Source: Ruegeria sp. AD91A | GTDB taxonomy: Bacteria; Pseudomonadota; Alphaproteobacteria; Rhodobacterales; Rhodobacteraceae | Reading direction: 5' to 3' | DNA length: 64,000 nt | NCBI RefSeq assembly: GCF_003443535.1 | Contig: NZ_CP031947.1 | Location: forward strand, 558,001 to 622,000 | In this document: in pieces, positions 18,935 to 28,287 of the stretch | How positions within the stretch are numbered: position 1 is the stretch's first letter | Layout: every line of letters begins with the position of its first letter | Position numbers and translations under genes: made by a program | The notes under the pieces: model-generated | Databases searched by the model: none | What the model was told of the DNA's origin: nothing | The model's input: only the letters and a program-made list of their open reading frames with translations

Positions 18935-20173
18935 ATGATGCGTATTCTGTTTTTCTCTTTGGGATTAATCCTCCTTTGTCAGCCCACGCTGGCACAGGAT
19001 CGTGCGGCGATCGAACGCCAGTTTCAGTTGTGGTTGCTGGAAACCATTTGGCCCCAGGCAGAGGCCAAGGGTGTGACACGCGAGACAATGCAAGCAGCCC
19101 TCTCTGGCGTGACCCTTGAGTGGAACTTGCCGGATCTGGTGCCGCCGGGAAGCGCACGCAAAACTCCCAAGGTCCAGAATCAGGCCGAGTTTGGCTCACC
19201 CGGTCGCTATTTCAATCCGGGGTCGGTACAAGGCGCAACATCGGCAGGACGGAAAATGGCACGGCGCCATGCCGCAACTCTGGCGGCGGTCGAAGCCGAA
19301 ACCGGCGTTCCTGCCCGCATTGTTCTGGCGATCTGGGGAAGAGAGAGCGGATACGGACAGGTTCCGATCCGGCATGATGCTTTCAGGGTACTGTCGACCA
19401 AGGCTTTCATGAGTACCCGTGCAGACTATTTCACCGCTGAGCTTGTTGCTGCCCTGCAAATCGCGGAAGCAGGGCACCAGCCCGCGCGGCAAATGAAAAG
19501 CAGTTGGGCTGGCGCTTTGGGCCAGCCTCAATTCATGCCGTCCAACTACTTGTCGTATGCTGCTGACGGCAACGGTGATGGTGCGGCTGATATTTGGGGG
19601 TCACCTGAAGATACGATAGCTTCAATCGGAAACTACCTCATGAAACACGGCTGGGTTTCTGTACGGGACTGGGGATTCGAGGTTTTCGTGCCCAATAATG
19701 TCTCATGCGCTTTAGAAGGCCCCGATCAAGGGCGACCTATTCAGGAATGGGTGGAGATGGGGATACGTCGCGTCTCGGGCAAACCCTTTCCAGCCCATGA
19801 GCTACGTGGTGACGGGTATTTGATGATGCCCGCTGGACGACATGGTCCGGCTTTTCTTGTTACGCCAAACTTCTACGTTCTCAAGGAATACAACAAAAGC
19901 GACCTGTATGCCTTGTTTGTCGGCCATATTGGCGACCGTATTCAATACGGTATGGGCGATTTCAGTGACTCCTGGGGGAAGGTCGGCGGGCTGTACAGAT
20001 CCGATATCGCCAAAATGCAGGAGGCGCTGGAAAAACAAGGGCATGATGTCGGAGGGGTTGATGGGCTACCGGGTTACAAAACACGTCGTTCGATAGGTCG
20101 ATGGCAAGAGAACCTGGGGGCCGCACCGACCTGTTTTCCGGACGCGCCGATGAAAACAAGCTTGGCCCCGTGA
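18935..20173 (+). CDS. MltB-family lytic murein transglycosylase
   Basis: Cell-wall lytic transglycosylase of 412 aa. Signal peptide about 1-20 (cleavage after LAQ), SLT_2/MltB catalytic domain about 20-320 with the catalytic Glu137 in IWGRESGYG and the typical SWAGALGQPQFMPSNYLSYAADGNGDG block, then a peptidoglycan-binding type 1 domain about 345-400 (IAKMQEALEKQGHDVGGVDG). It cleaves the MurNAc-GlcNAc bond, giving 1,6-anhydro-MurNAc products. No lipobox Cys follows the signal peptide, so it is probably soluble periplasmic. Single gene, divergent from cyoA. Confidence 0.92.
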   Translation: MMRILFFSLGLILLCQPTLAQDRAAIERQFQLWLLETIWPQAEAKGVTRETMQAALSGVTLEWNLPDLVPPGSARKTPKVQNQAEFGSPGRYFNPGSVQGATSAGRKMARRHAATLAAVEAETGVPARIVLAIWGRESGYGQVPIRHDAFRVLSTKAFMSTRADYFTAELVAALQIAEAGHQPARQMKSSWAGALGQPQFMPSNYLSYAADGNGDGAADIWGSPEDTIASIGNYLMKHGWVSVRDWGFEVFVPNNVSCALEGPDQGRPIQEWVEMGIRRVSGKPFPAHELRGDGYLMMPAGRHGPAFLVTPNFYVLKEYNKSDLYALFVGHIGDRIQYGMGDFSDSWGKVGGLYRSDIAKMQEALEKQGHDVGGVDGLPGYKTRRSIGRWQENLGAAPTCFPDAPMKTSLAP

Positions 20174-20329
20174 GGCAAACCAGAGTGATCAGTAGACTCT
20201 GCCACCCTGCCCGTTCATTGATCCTTTGCGCCTAGAACAGGCGCTTTCAGAACCTATCGTCGAAATCAGGCGCCAATTGTTGCCCATTCGAAAACAGCGC
20301 GTGAGGGGCAAGTTAAAAACTTAGGTGAG

Positions 20330-20360
20330 TTGCGAAGGGCAGCTAGCAGCCCTTTCGCAA
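20330..20360. other. Hairpin, 11-bp stem
   Basis: Inverted arms TTGCGAAGGGC and GCCCTTTCGCAA with an 8-base loop; one A is bulged in the right arm. No T-run follows on either strand, so it is not a typical intrinsic terminator. It could be part of an untranslated RNA or a repeat element. Confidence 0.5.
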
Positions 20361-20729
20361 AGGAAAACCCTCGGTCCGTAAAAAACCATTGGCACGGTTT
20401 GTCCTTCAGACCATTGATACCCGAATGCGGACAGTATGCGCGGCTTTAAGAGAACTGCGTCTTCCAAGTGGGAAAACCGCATAAAAAATAGCATGATACG
20501 TGGAACCGCAACACAGTCGGATCGTTCCTAAGAAAGTGATACTCTGAAGGATACTGCAATCAGATCAATGCAATTGAGTTTTCGTGATGGACTGACCATG
20601 ATTTGCCTCCCTCTACAGGAGGTAAACAGCCAACTATCCAAGCACCTGATGCGCAAGTATTGTATGCATATCGCATCCGACCAGGCTTTTGACTCCTCCT
20701 TGGCAAGGTGGCACGATTTGACTGATTAC

Positions 20730-20749
20730 ATGCCTGATCCATCAGGCAT
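20730..20749. promoter_or_regulatory. Perfect 9-bp inverted repeat upstream of galU (possible operator)
   Basis: The arms ATGCCTGAT and ATCAGGCAT are separated by two bases (CC). The site is 85 bases upstream of the galU ATG. Size and symmetry fit a dimeric repressor/activator site. The binding protein is unknown. Confidence 0.45.
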
Positions 20750-20834
20750 CATTGATTGACAGGGTATTGCAGCCTATGAGGACACTCCGGACATTTCCTG
20801 CTCTTCTGGCAAAACTTATATATTGAGAGGCACC

Positions 20835-21728
20835 ATGACACGCAAAGTCACCAAAGCGGTTTTTCCAGTAGCGGGCATGGGGACGCGTTTTTTGCCAGCG
20901 ACCAAATCCGTACCGAAAGAGATTATGACGCTGGTGGATCGTCCGCTGGTGCAGTACGCAATTGACGAAGCCCGCGCCGCCGGGATCAAGGAATTTATTT
21001 TTGTGACATCACGCGGAAAATCCGCGCTTGAAGATTACTTCGACCACAACCTGGTTCTGGAGCAAGAACTGAAAGCCAAAGGCAAGAACAAGCTTCTGGA
21101 AATCCTGAACAAGACAAATATGGAAAGCGGGGCGATCGCTTATATCCGCCAGCACAAAGCACTGGGACTGGGACACGCCGTCTGGTGTGCCCGGCGGCTG
21201 ATCGGCGATGAACCTTTTGCCGTGATGCTGCCTGACGATGTCATCGCCGCCGACAAGCCTTGTTTGCAACAAATGATCGAGGCATACGAAGACACTGGTG
21301 GCAACATGGTCGCGGCGATGGAAGTTCCGAAGGAAAAGACTAGTTCCTATGGCGTACTCGATGTTGGCGACAATATCGGATCCGTCGTCCCCACCAGAGG
21401 CATGATTGAAAAGCCCGAACCATCGGAAGCACCTTCCAATCTGGCGGTCATCGGCCGTTACGTGCTTCGGCCTTCCGTTTTGAACAACCTCAACGCAAAA
21501 AAAACGGGAAGTGGCGGTGAAATCCAGCTGACCGATGCCATCGCCCAGGACATTGCCGCCGGCGTTCCTGCCTTCGGTTACAAATTCGACGGTCAGCGTT
21601 TTGATTGCGGTTCAAAATCAGGCTTTCTGCAAGCCACCGTTGCCTTTGCTCTTGCCCGCGAAGACCTGCGTGATGATCTGAGCCAATATCTTAACGACAT
21701 TGTCGCCACTGGGAAAGCTGCTCAGTAG
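20835..21728 (+). CDS. galU: UTP-glucose-1-phosphate uridylyltransferase
   Basis: Makes UDP-glucose from UTP and glucose-1-phosphate in the cytoplasm, for polysaccharide and lipid glycosylation. 297 aa. The nucleotide-binding motif GMGTRFLPATKSVPKEI is near the N-terminus; ALGLGHAVWCARRLIG, PDDVI and the GSGGEIQLTDAI block are family signatures. ATG at 20835 is preferred over an in-frame codon at 20823 because GAGAGG precedes it. Next to manC, so likely part of a nucleotide-sugar supply unit. Confidence 0.94.
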   Translation: MTRKVTKAVFPVAGMGTRFLPATKSVPKEIMTLVDRPLVQYAIDEARAAGIKEFIFVTSRGKSALEDYFDHNLVLEQELKAKGKNKLLEILNKTNMESGAIAYIRQHKALGLGHAVWCARRLIGDEPFAVMLPDDVIAADKPCLQQMIEAYEDTGGNMVAAMEVPKEKTSSYGVLDVGDNIGSVVPTRGMIEKPEPSEAPSNLAVIGRYVLRPSVLNNLNAKKTGSGGEIQLTDAIAQDIAAGVPAFGYKFDGQRFDCGSKSGFLQATVAFALAREDLRDDLSQYLNDIVATGKAAQ

Positions 21729-21797
21729 CCATGGGTGGTTTTACTTGACTAAAAACATGGCAATACCGTCAGTCACCCGAAGCTCGAAGGCACTTGC

Positions 21798-23237
21798 ATG
21801 ACCAATACAGTCTACCCCGTCATTCTTTGCGGTGGATCGGGAACACGTTTGTGGCCCCTGTCACGCAAAAGCTATCCCAAGCAATTCGTTCAGCTGGTCG
21901 GCGAAACAAGCCTGCTGCAAAATTGCGCGGAACGGATGCTCGGACCATCTCAAGCGCCATATGCAAAGCCCCTGATTCTGACCAACGAGGCATTTCGCTT
22001 TATTGTCCCGGAACAATTGACGGCCGTCGGAATTGACCCTGGCCCTATTCTGATCGAACCCGAAGGGCGCAACACGGCCCCCGCCGTTCTTTCCGCGGCC
22101 TTGTTTCTGGCAGCGCGTGATCCGGAGGGCATCATGCTTGTGGCGCCGTCAGATCATGTGGTTCCGGACATGGAAGCCTTTCATCAAGCCGTTGCTGAAG
22201 GCGTACGGACAATAAGTGAACGACGCGATCTGGTTACCTTTGGCATCACTCCGACACACGCGGAAACCGGTTACGGCTATCTCAAACTTCGCCATCCTCC
22301 GGAATCGACCCATGAAGTTGTCCCATTGGATCGTTTTGTAGAAAAACCTGATCTGAAAACGGCCGAGGCGATGCTGTCGGATGGAAGTTATCTTTGGAAC
22401 TCAGGCATCTTCCTGTTTGCAGTTCGCGATATCATAGCAGCTTTTGAACAGCACGCGAGCGAACTGATCCCACCAGTTCAAAAGGCCGTTGCAGAGGCAA
22501 AAACAGATTTGGGCTTTCTCCGACTGGACCCAGCAGCCTGGGCGGGTGTCGGCGACATTTCAATAGACTACGCAGTGATGGAAAAAGCCTCGAACCTAAG
22601 CGTGGTGCCGTATTCTGCCGGCTGGTCTGATGTCGGAAGCTGGACCGCTGTTCAAGAGCTATCGAACCCCGATGAAGACGGAGTAGCAACCAATGGAGAA
22701 GTAACCGCAATCGACTGCCGCAACGTGTTGATACGATCCGAGTCGCCCGCGCTGGAAGTCGTGGCAATGGGTCTTGAAAACGTAATCACCATTGCGATGC
22801 CCGATGCGGTTCTGGTCGCGAGCATGGACAAGGCCCAGGACGTGAAACAGGCCGTTACGGCACTAAAGGCCAAAGGGGTGAAACAGGCTGAATCATTGCC
22901 TGTGGATCATCGACCATGGGGCTGGTTCGAAAGCCTAGTGATCGGCGACAGGTTTCAGGTCAAGCGCATCCATGTTCATCCAGGCGCGTCGCTCAGCCTG
23001 CAGTCTCACCATCATCGTTCCGAGCATTGGATCGTGGTCGAAGGCACAGCCAAGGTCACTATCGATGATCAGGAGCGTTTGGTAACCGAAAACCAGTCAG
23101 TCTATATTCCACTGGGAGCCACGCACCGAATGGAAAACCCTGGGAAAGTTCCTATGGTCTTGATCGAGGTTCAGACCGGCACCTACCTGGGTGAAGACGA
23201 TATCATCCGATACGAGGACATTTACGCCCGGGATTAA
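21798..23237 (+). CDS. manC: Mannose-1-phosphate guanylyltransferase / mannose-6-phosphate isomerase (type II)
   Basis: Bifunctional-type enzyme of 479 aa supplying GDP-mannose. N-terminal guanylyltransferase domain (about 1-290) with GGSGTRLWPLSRKSYPKQF and FVEKPDLKTAE; C-terminal cupin-type isomerase domain (about 360-475) with RPWGWFESL, FQVKRIHVHPGASLSLQSH and a HHHRSEHW metal site. It lies 69 bases after galU. GDP-mannose would feed capsule, exopolysaccharide or LPS. A weak stem (CGCCCGG/CCGGGCG) spans its stop codon at 23225-23246. Confidence 0.94.
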   Translation: MTNTVYPVILCGGSGTRLWPLSRKSYPKQFVQLVGETSLLQNCAERMLGPSQAPYAKPLILTNEAFRFIVPEQLTAVGIDPGPILIEPEGRNTAPAVLSAALFLAARDPEGIMLVAPSDHVVPDMEAFHQAVAEGVRTISERRDLVTFGITPTHAETGYGYLKLRHPPESTHEVVPLDRFVEKPDLKTAEAMLSDGSYLWNSGIFLFAVRDIIAAFEQHASELIPPVQKAVAEAKTDLGFLRLDPAAWAGVGDISIDYAVMEKASNLSVVPYSAGWSDVGSWTAVQELSNPDEDGVATNGEVTAIDCRNVLIRSESPALEVVAMGLENVITIAMPDAVLVASMDKAQDVKQAVTALKAKGVKQAESLPVDHRPWGWFESLVIGDRFQVKRIHVHPGASLSLQSHHHRSEHWIVVEGTAKVTIDDQERLVTENQSVYIPLGATHRMENPGKVPMVLIEVQTGTYLGEDDIIRYEDIYARD

Positions 23238-23404
23238 TTCCGGGCGATCCTAACGCGCGCCTATTCAGTGGCGGTTTCCAAGCTGAGGACCAAAACTTAG
23301 CAAAACATTTCCTGGGCGGTCGGCCCGGTCAGACAGGATTGACGCTATTCACGGCAGGGTAGCGCGCAACCGAAGTTTCGGACCGACGCCACAGGAGGAC
23401 CCCC

Positions 23405-24475
23405 ATGTCACAAACATCCCCCCGATTGAACCTGCCTTTGCTGCAACCGGCACAAGCGCAAAAACATGTTACCCACAACGAAGCCCTGAGACAGCTCGAT
23501 CTGGTCGTGCAACTCTCGGTACAGTCAACGGATTCCGGAACCCCACCTGTTGTCCCCGCGCAAGGCGAAGTTCATGCTCTTGGAGCCAACCCGACCGGCG
23601 ACTGGGCAGGGCATGCCGGCGAGCTTGCCGCCTGGTTGGACAACGCCTGGCATTTCGTGACCCCCGGCATCGGCTGGCGCGCCTGGGATGAAGCGACCGG
23701 AGTTCTGAAATACTGGACAGGAACAACTTGGGCCCCCCTGCCAGTCAGCACTCAGAACCTTGACGGAGTCGGGGTGGCTACAAATTCTGACAGTACGAAC
23801 CGCCTGTCCGTTCGCAGCCCTGCGACCTTGCTGAGCCACGAAGGTGGCGGACATCAGTTAAAGATCAACAAAGCCAGCGCAGGTGATACAGCATCGCTGT
23901 TGTTTCAATCGAACTGGACCAGTCACGCTGAAATGGGACTGTCTGGCGGCACCGGATTTTCCATCAAAGTGTCTCCCGATGGCAGTAACTGGACGGAAGT
24001 GATGACCTTTGATCCTGTTGCCGGAACCGTGTCAGGGACAACTGTTCAGGCAGATGCCAGTGATACAACCACAGGCCGCCTGATGCGCGCCGATTACGGA
24101 TACGGACCCGGCAACCTTCTTGGAACAGTGACGGAAAACGCTGGTGTTCCGACCGGAGCGGCCATTGAGCGCGGCAGCAACGCCAACGGAGATTACGTAC
24201 GGTTTGCCGACGGTACTCAGATCTGTACGGCCACGCCTGCACCCGTGTCCTGCACGACTGCTGAGGGTGCTCTTTTCAAAAGCGGCCCAATAACCTGGGA
24301 TTTTCCGGCTGACTTTTCGACGCCCCCGAACCTGAACGGCTCTGGAGGCGTTGCTACCCGGTTTACCGGGTTTGATACGCCTTCGTCGTCCCAATCGACA
24401 TTCATTGTCTTCTCGGCGATCTCGGATTCGGCAGCCCTGGCGCCGGCCGTCACAGCCATTGGTCGCTGGTTCTGA
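23405..24475 (+). CDS. DUF2793 phage-fibre-like protein
   Basis: 356 aa. Residues about 1-115 match the DUF2793 domain (LNLPLLQPAQAQKHVTHNEAL, then GWRAWDEATGVLKYWTGTTWAPLP). The rest is beta-rich and Gly/Ser/Thr-rich, with NGDYVRFADGTQIC and a terminal GRWF, a composition seen in phage tail-fibre tips. No signal peptide. DUF2793 proteins occur in prophages and in gene-transfer-agent head or tail fibres, but no other phage gene lies nearby. SD AGGAGG precedes the ATG. It sits just after galU-manC; a surface-polysaccharide connection is speculative. Confidence 0.8.
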   Translation: MSQTSPRLNLPLLQPAQAQKHVTHNEALRQLDLVVQLSVQSTDSGTPPVVPAQGEVHALGANPTGDWAGHAGELAAWLDNAWHFVTPGIGWRAWDEATGVLKYWTGTTWAPLPVSTQNLDGVGVATNSDSTNRLSVRSPATLLSHEGGGHQLKINKASAGDTASLLFQSNWTSHAEMGLSGGTGFSIKVSPDGSNWTEVMTFDPVAGTVSGTTVQADASDTTTGRLMRADYGYGPGNLLGTVTENAGVPTGAAIERGSNANGDYVRFADGTQICTATPAPVSCTTAEGALFKSGPITWDFPADFSTPPNLNGSGGVATRFTGFDTPSSSQSTFIVFSAISDSAALAPAVTAIGRWF

Positions 24476-24483
24476 CAGGCAGG

Positions 24484-24509
24484 GCCGCCTGGATACCGGA
24501 TCAGGCGGC
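24484..24509. terminator. Possible weak terminator after the DUF2793 gene
   Basis: Inverted arms GCCGCCTG and CAGGCGGC with a 10-base loop start nine bases after the DUF2793 stop. There is no T-run, so termination activity is uncertain. Confidence 0.35.
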
Positions 24510-24734
24510 TATTCCGACCGAAGATCGGTTGCGACCCGTTCCGCGCCATCCCCGCATCACCGGGTTTGCAGCCTTTCACCACTCCGGAAAAAGCTAGATG
24601 GTTGCTAGAACTCCCGCTTAAGGAATGCAGCAAACAACGCATAGAGGGAGGTTGCACCCAGCATACTTGCGCGATCTGCCCGTCTGACGTCTCGTGCCAG
24701 GTCGAAACCGCAAACAATATTCGTTTACAATCAA

Positions 24735-25481
24735 TCAGAATCGGTAGGTCGCCCCGATCACCGGCCCGGACTGACTGAACTCGAAATCGTTGCCGCCGAT
24801 CTCATGGTCGAAGGCGATATAGCGATATCCGCCACGGATCACCCATCTATCATTGATGGCATAATCTGCCGTCAACAGAACCTGCCAAGTTTCGCTGCCG
24901 TTGCGGAAGCCGCCATAGTCAACGAACCCGGTTCCCGTCCATTTTTCAGAGAAGACGAAACGTGCCCTTGCGCCAATGACCGGATCGACCCAATCGCCGT
25001 CAACTGTAGTCGTACGCCCCGGTGCCGAGCTGGGCGTCAGCGTGAAATTTGTTTCGGTGCTGAACCATCTGAAACCACCAGCAATGTCCAGTTTAACAGT
25101 AGGATCTTCATAGACCCGATAAGCCACGTATCCACTGAGGAATTGGGTGGTAAATGATGTGTCGAGACTGGATCCAGCCGGACCGGATCCGGTGTTGCTA
25201 AAAGATAAATTTGTATAGTTGTAGTCTGCCAGCAGGCTCCAACGCCCATTGGATGCCGCAAACGCGCCCATGAAGGCGAAATCCAGGTTGCTCAAAGCGT
25301 CAGAAAAACTCAACGTTCCGTCCAATGTCCCCGAAGGCGTTTCGATAGACGTTTCTGTTTCAGGCATGAAAAGATAAACCGTAGCTTCATAGGACCAATC
25401 GCTTTGCTGCGCGGAAGCGGTTGTTCCAGTCGCCATAACCAAGGCTAAACCGATCCCTTTAATCCCATATTCTATATTCAT
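24735..25481 (-). CDS. Outer-membrane beta-barrel protein
   Basis: 248 aa with a signal peptide (about 1-24, cleavage near ASAQ) and a mature protein made of alternating amphipathic strands. It ends GATYRF, with the C-terminal Phe recognised by the BAM machinery. Aromatic-girdle-like strands are repeated (WSYEATVYLFMPETET, RWSLLADYNYTNLSF, WVIRGGYRYIAFDHEI). About 8 strands are expected. SD GGAGGG precedes the ATG. It lies 17 bases downstream of a HlyD-type gene and is probably cotranscribed. Function unknown. Confidence 0.82.
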   Translation of the reverse strand: MNIEYGIKGIGLALVMATGTTASAQQSDWSYEATVYLFMPETETSIETPSGTLDGTLSFSDALSNLDFAFMGAFAASNGRWSLLADYNYTNLSFSNTGSGPAGSSLDTSFTTQFLSGYVAYRVYEDPTVKLDIAGGFRWFSTETNFTLTPSSAPGRTTTVDGDWVDPVIGARARFVFSEKWTGTGFVDYGGFRNGSETWQVLLTADYAINDRWVIRGGYRYIAFDHEIGGNDFEFSQSGPVIGATYRF

Positions 25482-25498
25482 TTCGTCCCTCCAGTATT

Positions 25499-26476
25499 TC
25501 AGATGTAATTCAACTTCTTAGTGATCCAGAACAGGTTTTCCGCCAACACACCAATTGCGCCGGCCTTGTCCGTTACCACAAGTGTGGTGCCAGAGGTCCC
25601 TAACGGGAGCTCATCGATATTCAACTGGTCCGGAACTTCGATCAACACCGGATAACTGGACACACCGGCCAGATCGCGCAGTGATGGGAGGCCCGTACGC
25701 AAGTCGACAGCTCTCTCTGCCGCTCCCACGGGCAGCGATACGACTGTCCCAGAAATCTCGCTGCCCGGCAAGGTTCGCAGAGCAAGGCGTATCTTGCTGC
25801 CGACGGCAACATTCATACGGCTTGATTGCGGTAGACTTGCGATCAGATAGCGGTCATCGGGGACGATAAAAGAAATAGCCCCCTGTGCAACGGACACACG
25901 ATTTCCGGGACGTAGAGAAACGGCTGTGACAAAGCCGTCCTCGGGCGCGGGCAGATTTGCGGACTGTTGATCGATGGCAGACATGGCTTCCTGCAACTGG
26001 AAGGTTGTCGTTGCCCCTCGCTTTTCGAGATCGACAAAGTCGTCACGGCGCTGGACGCCAAAGGTCAATTGCACGGTGAGGGATTCAATGTCGGCTTCCG
26101 CCGCTGCCAGGTCGGACTGTAACTGATCTGCCGCAGAACGAGCAGATTCAAGACTGGCCGTCAGGCGGGCGACCTCAATCCGAAAAGGTGTATCGTCGAT
26201 CCGGAACAGCGGATCCCCTTTCGCGACCCGCTCATTGGGGCGAACTGAAACGTCAATGACGGTACCTGACACATTAGGGGCAATGTTGGTGGCAACACCC
26301 TGCGCTGAAAAAGGACCAGTCGGCGTGGTGTGGTTGAGGGCCCCGATTACAACCAGAGCAATGATTGCGGCGCCCCCGTAGACTACAGATTTCCAGAACC
26401 GGTTCCATGGAAGCAGCCCGAGCTTGGAAAACACCACCCAGATCACTCCGAAATAGAACCCTAAAACAATAAGCAT
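25499..26476 (-). CDS. HlyD-family membrane fusion protein (YibH/EmrA-like)
   Basis: 325 aa, anchored by two N-terminal hydrophobic segments (about 1-20 and 28-48, with a WNRFWK linker) as in YibH/YiaV-type proteins. Lipoyl half-motifs are IAPNVSGTVIDVSVRPNERVAKGDPLF and LPAPEDGFVTAVSLRPGNRV, then a beta-barrel to the end. The helical hairpin between the lipoyl halves (about 100-175) is short: the second helix appears clipped just before LPAPEDG. SD GGAG before ATG 26476. The partner transporter is not adjacent; the next gene is an outer-membrane barrel. Confidence 0.83.
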   Translation of the reverse strand: MLIVLGFYFGVIWVVFSKLGLLPWNRFWKSVVYGGAAIIALVVIGALNHTTPTGPFSAQGVATNIAPNVSGTVIDVSVRPNERVAKGDPLFRIDDTPFRIEVARLTASLESARSAADQLQSDLAAAEADIESLTVQLTFGVQRRDDFVDLEKRGATTTFQLQEAMSAIDQQSANLPAPEDGFVTAVSLRPGNRVSVAQGAISFIVPDDRYLIASLPQSSRMNVAVGSKIRLALRTLPGSEISGTVVSLPVGAAERAVDLRTGLPSLRDLAGVSSYPVLIEVPDQLNIDELPLGTSGTTLVVTDKAGAIGVLAENLFWITKKLNYI

Positions 26477-26618
26477 ACGCTTACTCCGGTGCGCAGAGCT
26501 GCTGATACCAGTGAGTTGCAGTTTTGGTTATGGATGCAGCGGGAATAGTACGCCAATGTTGCCCCCTAACTTGTCACTCGCATGACCGCGCATTTCTGTT
26601 GATACGCGCGGCCCTGTT

Positions 26619-28283
26619 TCATTGTTGCACCGAAGATCGTTTGACCATGAAAGCCTCGACTGCCTGTTGAGTTTCCGGTCGCAGGTTTCCAATTCCTTCA
26701 TACGGCATACCTGTGGCAGGGCCAGTATCTGGATACAGCTCTTTTCTCGCCATGTGGCGTCCCAGTATACGGATGAACTCCTGCCCGCCCCACGCACCAA
26801 CTTCGGTTGAAACCGGGTACTTTTCGTGCGTGTCGCGCATCACATCAAAGAAATCTGCAATGATCGCATTTTGACCCGGCCCGGGCAGGTTGAGCTTCAG
26901 CTTGTCCTTGACGATCGCCTTCGGAGTACTCACCGAATAGATAATCACATGATCACGCCGACCTTTGCTTTCATCTTGAAACAGGATCGAGGCAGATTGG
27001 TCCACACCGTCAATCAACCGGTCTCGGGGAATATGCTGAACCGCGCCGCCGAACCGAGCCAGTGTCGTATAAAGATCAGACACATGAATAATGTTGTTGA
27101 TCATGCTGTCTGGTTCAATCAGAGCCTGCCACCTTATGAAAGCGTCCACGCGAACCCCGCCCTCGGTCGTATCGCCTTTGCCTCCGCGATAGACCATTGG
27201 CGTAAAGCCGGATTCCGGTGAATACTTGGTGAAATGGCCGTTGTCGCCCATCAACACGACAATCGTGTTTTCCGCCACACCAAGCTTGTCCATGCGCGTG
27301 AAGATTTCACCCAAATACGTATCCAGCTCTTGCAGTTTGTCGGCGTACAGACCGCCATTCACGCTTTCCGGTCCGTCCCGTCCAGCCCGCGTGTTGTCCA
27401 GTGGGATCATCGGCCAGTACTGCAGGAAGAATGGCTCAGTGCCGCCAGCCAAGCGTTCCAGTTCAGCAAGGGTTTTGTCCTGAAAAGCTTGGTTCATCTC
27501 GTCATATTTGGCTGCGTTCCAACGTTCACCCGGTTCCATTCGGATTTCACGAACAGGTCCGCCGGCATTTCCTTCGATCACCGTGGCCATGGCCGATGCG
27601 TCGGGACGGAACCAGTCGTCGATCGTGTAATCGTCGTCGAAATCTGCAATTCCAACCGAAACCTGTTCGCGGATTGCATCGTCATTGAAAATCGTCAATT
27701 GACCCTGCTGATGAACGGCGTGCTGCGCATAGTCGAACCCCTGGTTCATTGCCCAGCTCTCGGCAATGTCACCCATGTGCCACTTGCCGACATGCGAGGT
27801 GGCATATCCTTCGGCCTTTAGAACCTCGGCAAGCGTCACTTCCTCTCCGGGCAAACCGAAACCGGCGATGTCGACGGTCGTATCACCCATTCCGATCCGA
27901 ACCGGCAGACGACCGGTCGTCTGGGCCACACGGGTCGGGGTGCAGGATGGCTCTGTATACATGCGCACCATGCGCATCGCTTCGTCAGAGAAATCGTTGA
28001 TGTTCGGCGTACTGATACCGCGTACCGCGTTCAATTCTGGGATACCCATATCCCCGAAACCAATGTCATCGACCAGAATACTTATGATGTTCGGAGGATT
28101 GCCGCCGTTCTCTTCACGAAACGCCGCGAGAGCCTGATCAACGGCGGTATCATCCTGCTCCCAGGCATCCTTGTTCTGGGCCTGAAGGATATAGAATTCG
28201 GAATCATGCGCAATGGGTGCATTCTGCGCGTAGGCTGGTGCGCTGATCGCCAGAGAGCCGAGCAAAAAAAACTTTAGATCCAT
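26619..28283 (-). CDS. Secreted arylsulfatase
   Basis: Type I sulfatase of 554 aa with a signal peptide (about 1-20, cleavage after AYAQ), so periplasmic or secreted. Metal-binding ILVDDIGFGDMG (Asp72, Asp73), formylglycine signature CTPTRVAQTTGR (Cys114; CxPTR variant of the usual CxPSR), HVGKWHMG and LMGDNGHFTKYS are classic arylsulfatase motifs. ATG at 28283 gives the signal peptide; the upstream in-frame extension overlaps the preceding gene. It starts four bases after the stop of a small RHH-like protein gene, so the two form an operon. Probable role is release of sulfate from algal sulfated organics. Confidence 0.92.
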   Translation of the reverse strand: MDLKFFLLGSLAISAPAYAQNAPIAHDSEFYILQAQNKDAWEQDDTAVDQALAAFREENGGNPPNIISILVDDIGFGDMGIPELNAVRGISTPNINDFSDEAMRMVRMYTEPSCTPTRVAQTTGRLPVRIGMGDTTVDIAGFGLPGEEVTLAEVLKAEGYATSHVGKWHMGDIAESWAMNQGFDYAQHAVHQQGQLTIFNDDAIREQVSVGIADFDDDYTIDDWFRPDASAMATVIEGNAGGPVREIRMEPGERWNAAKYDEMNQAFQDKTLAELERLAGGTEPFFLQYWPMIPLDNTRAGRDGPESVNGGLYADKLQELDTYLGEIFTRMDKLGVAENTIVVLMGDNGHFTKYSPESGFTPMVYRGGKGDTTEGGVRVDAFIRWQALIEPDSMINNIIHVSDLYTTLARFGGAVQHIPRDRLIDGVDQSASILFQDESKGRRDHVIIYSVSTPKAIVKDKLKLNLPGPGQNAIIADFFDVMRDTHEKYPVSTEVGAWGGQEFIRILGRHMARKELYPDTGPATGMPYEGIGNLRPETQQAVEAFMVKRSSVQQ

Positions 28284-28287
28284 TTCT

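Larger units (their letters stand above)
20174..20834. other. Intergenic stretch without a convincing gene
   Basis: A 661-base gap between the transglycosylase and galU. It contains a hairpin at 20330-20360 and a perfect 9-2-9 dyad at 20730-20749. A 63-codon open frame at 20568-20759 overlaps the dyad, has no recognisable domain and no good SD, and I do not call it. No tRNA fold was seen. Confidence 0.6.

Noticed and set aside
20568..20759. 63-codon open frame in the galU upstream gap
   Set aside because: Overlaps a perfect palindrome and has no SD or domain; likely chance.
26476..26618. Stem of CCGCGC/GCGCGG downstream of the sulfatase as a terminator
   Set aside because: Only six base pairs, long loop, no T-run.
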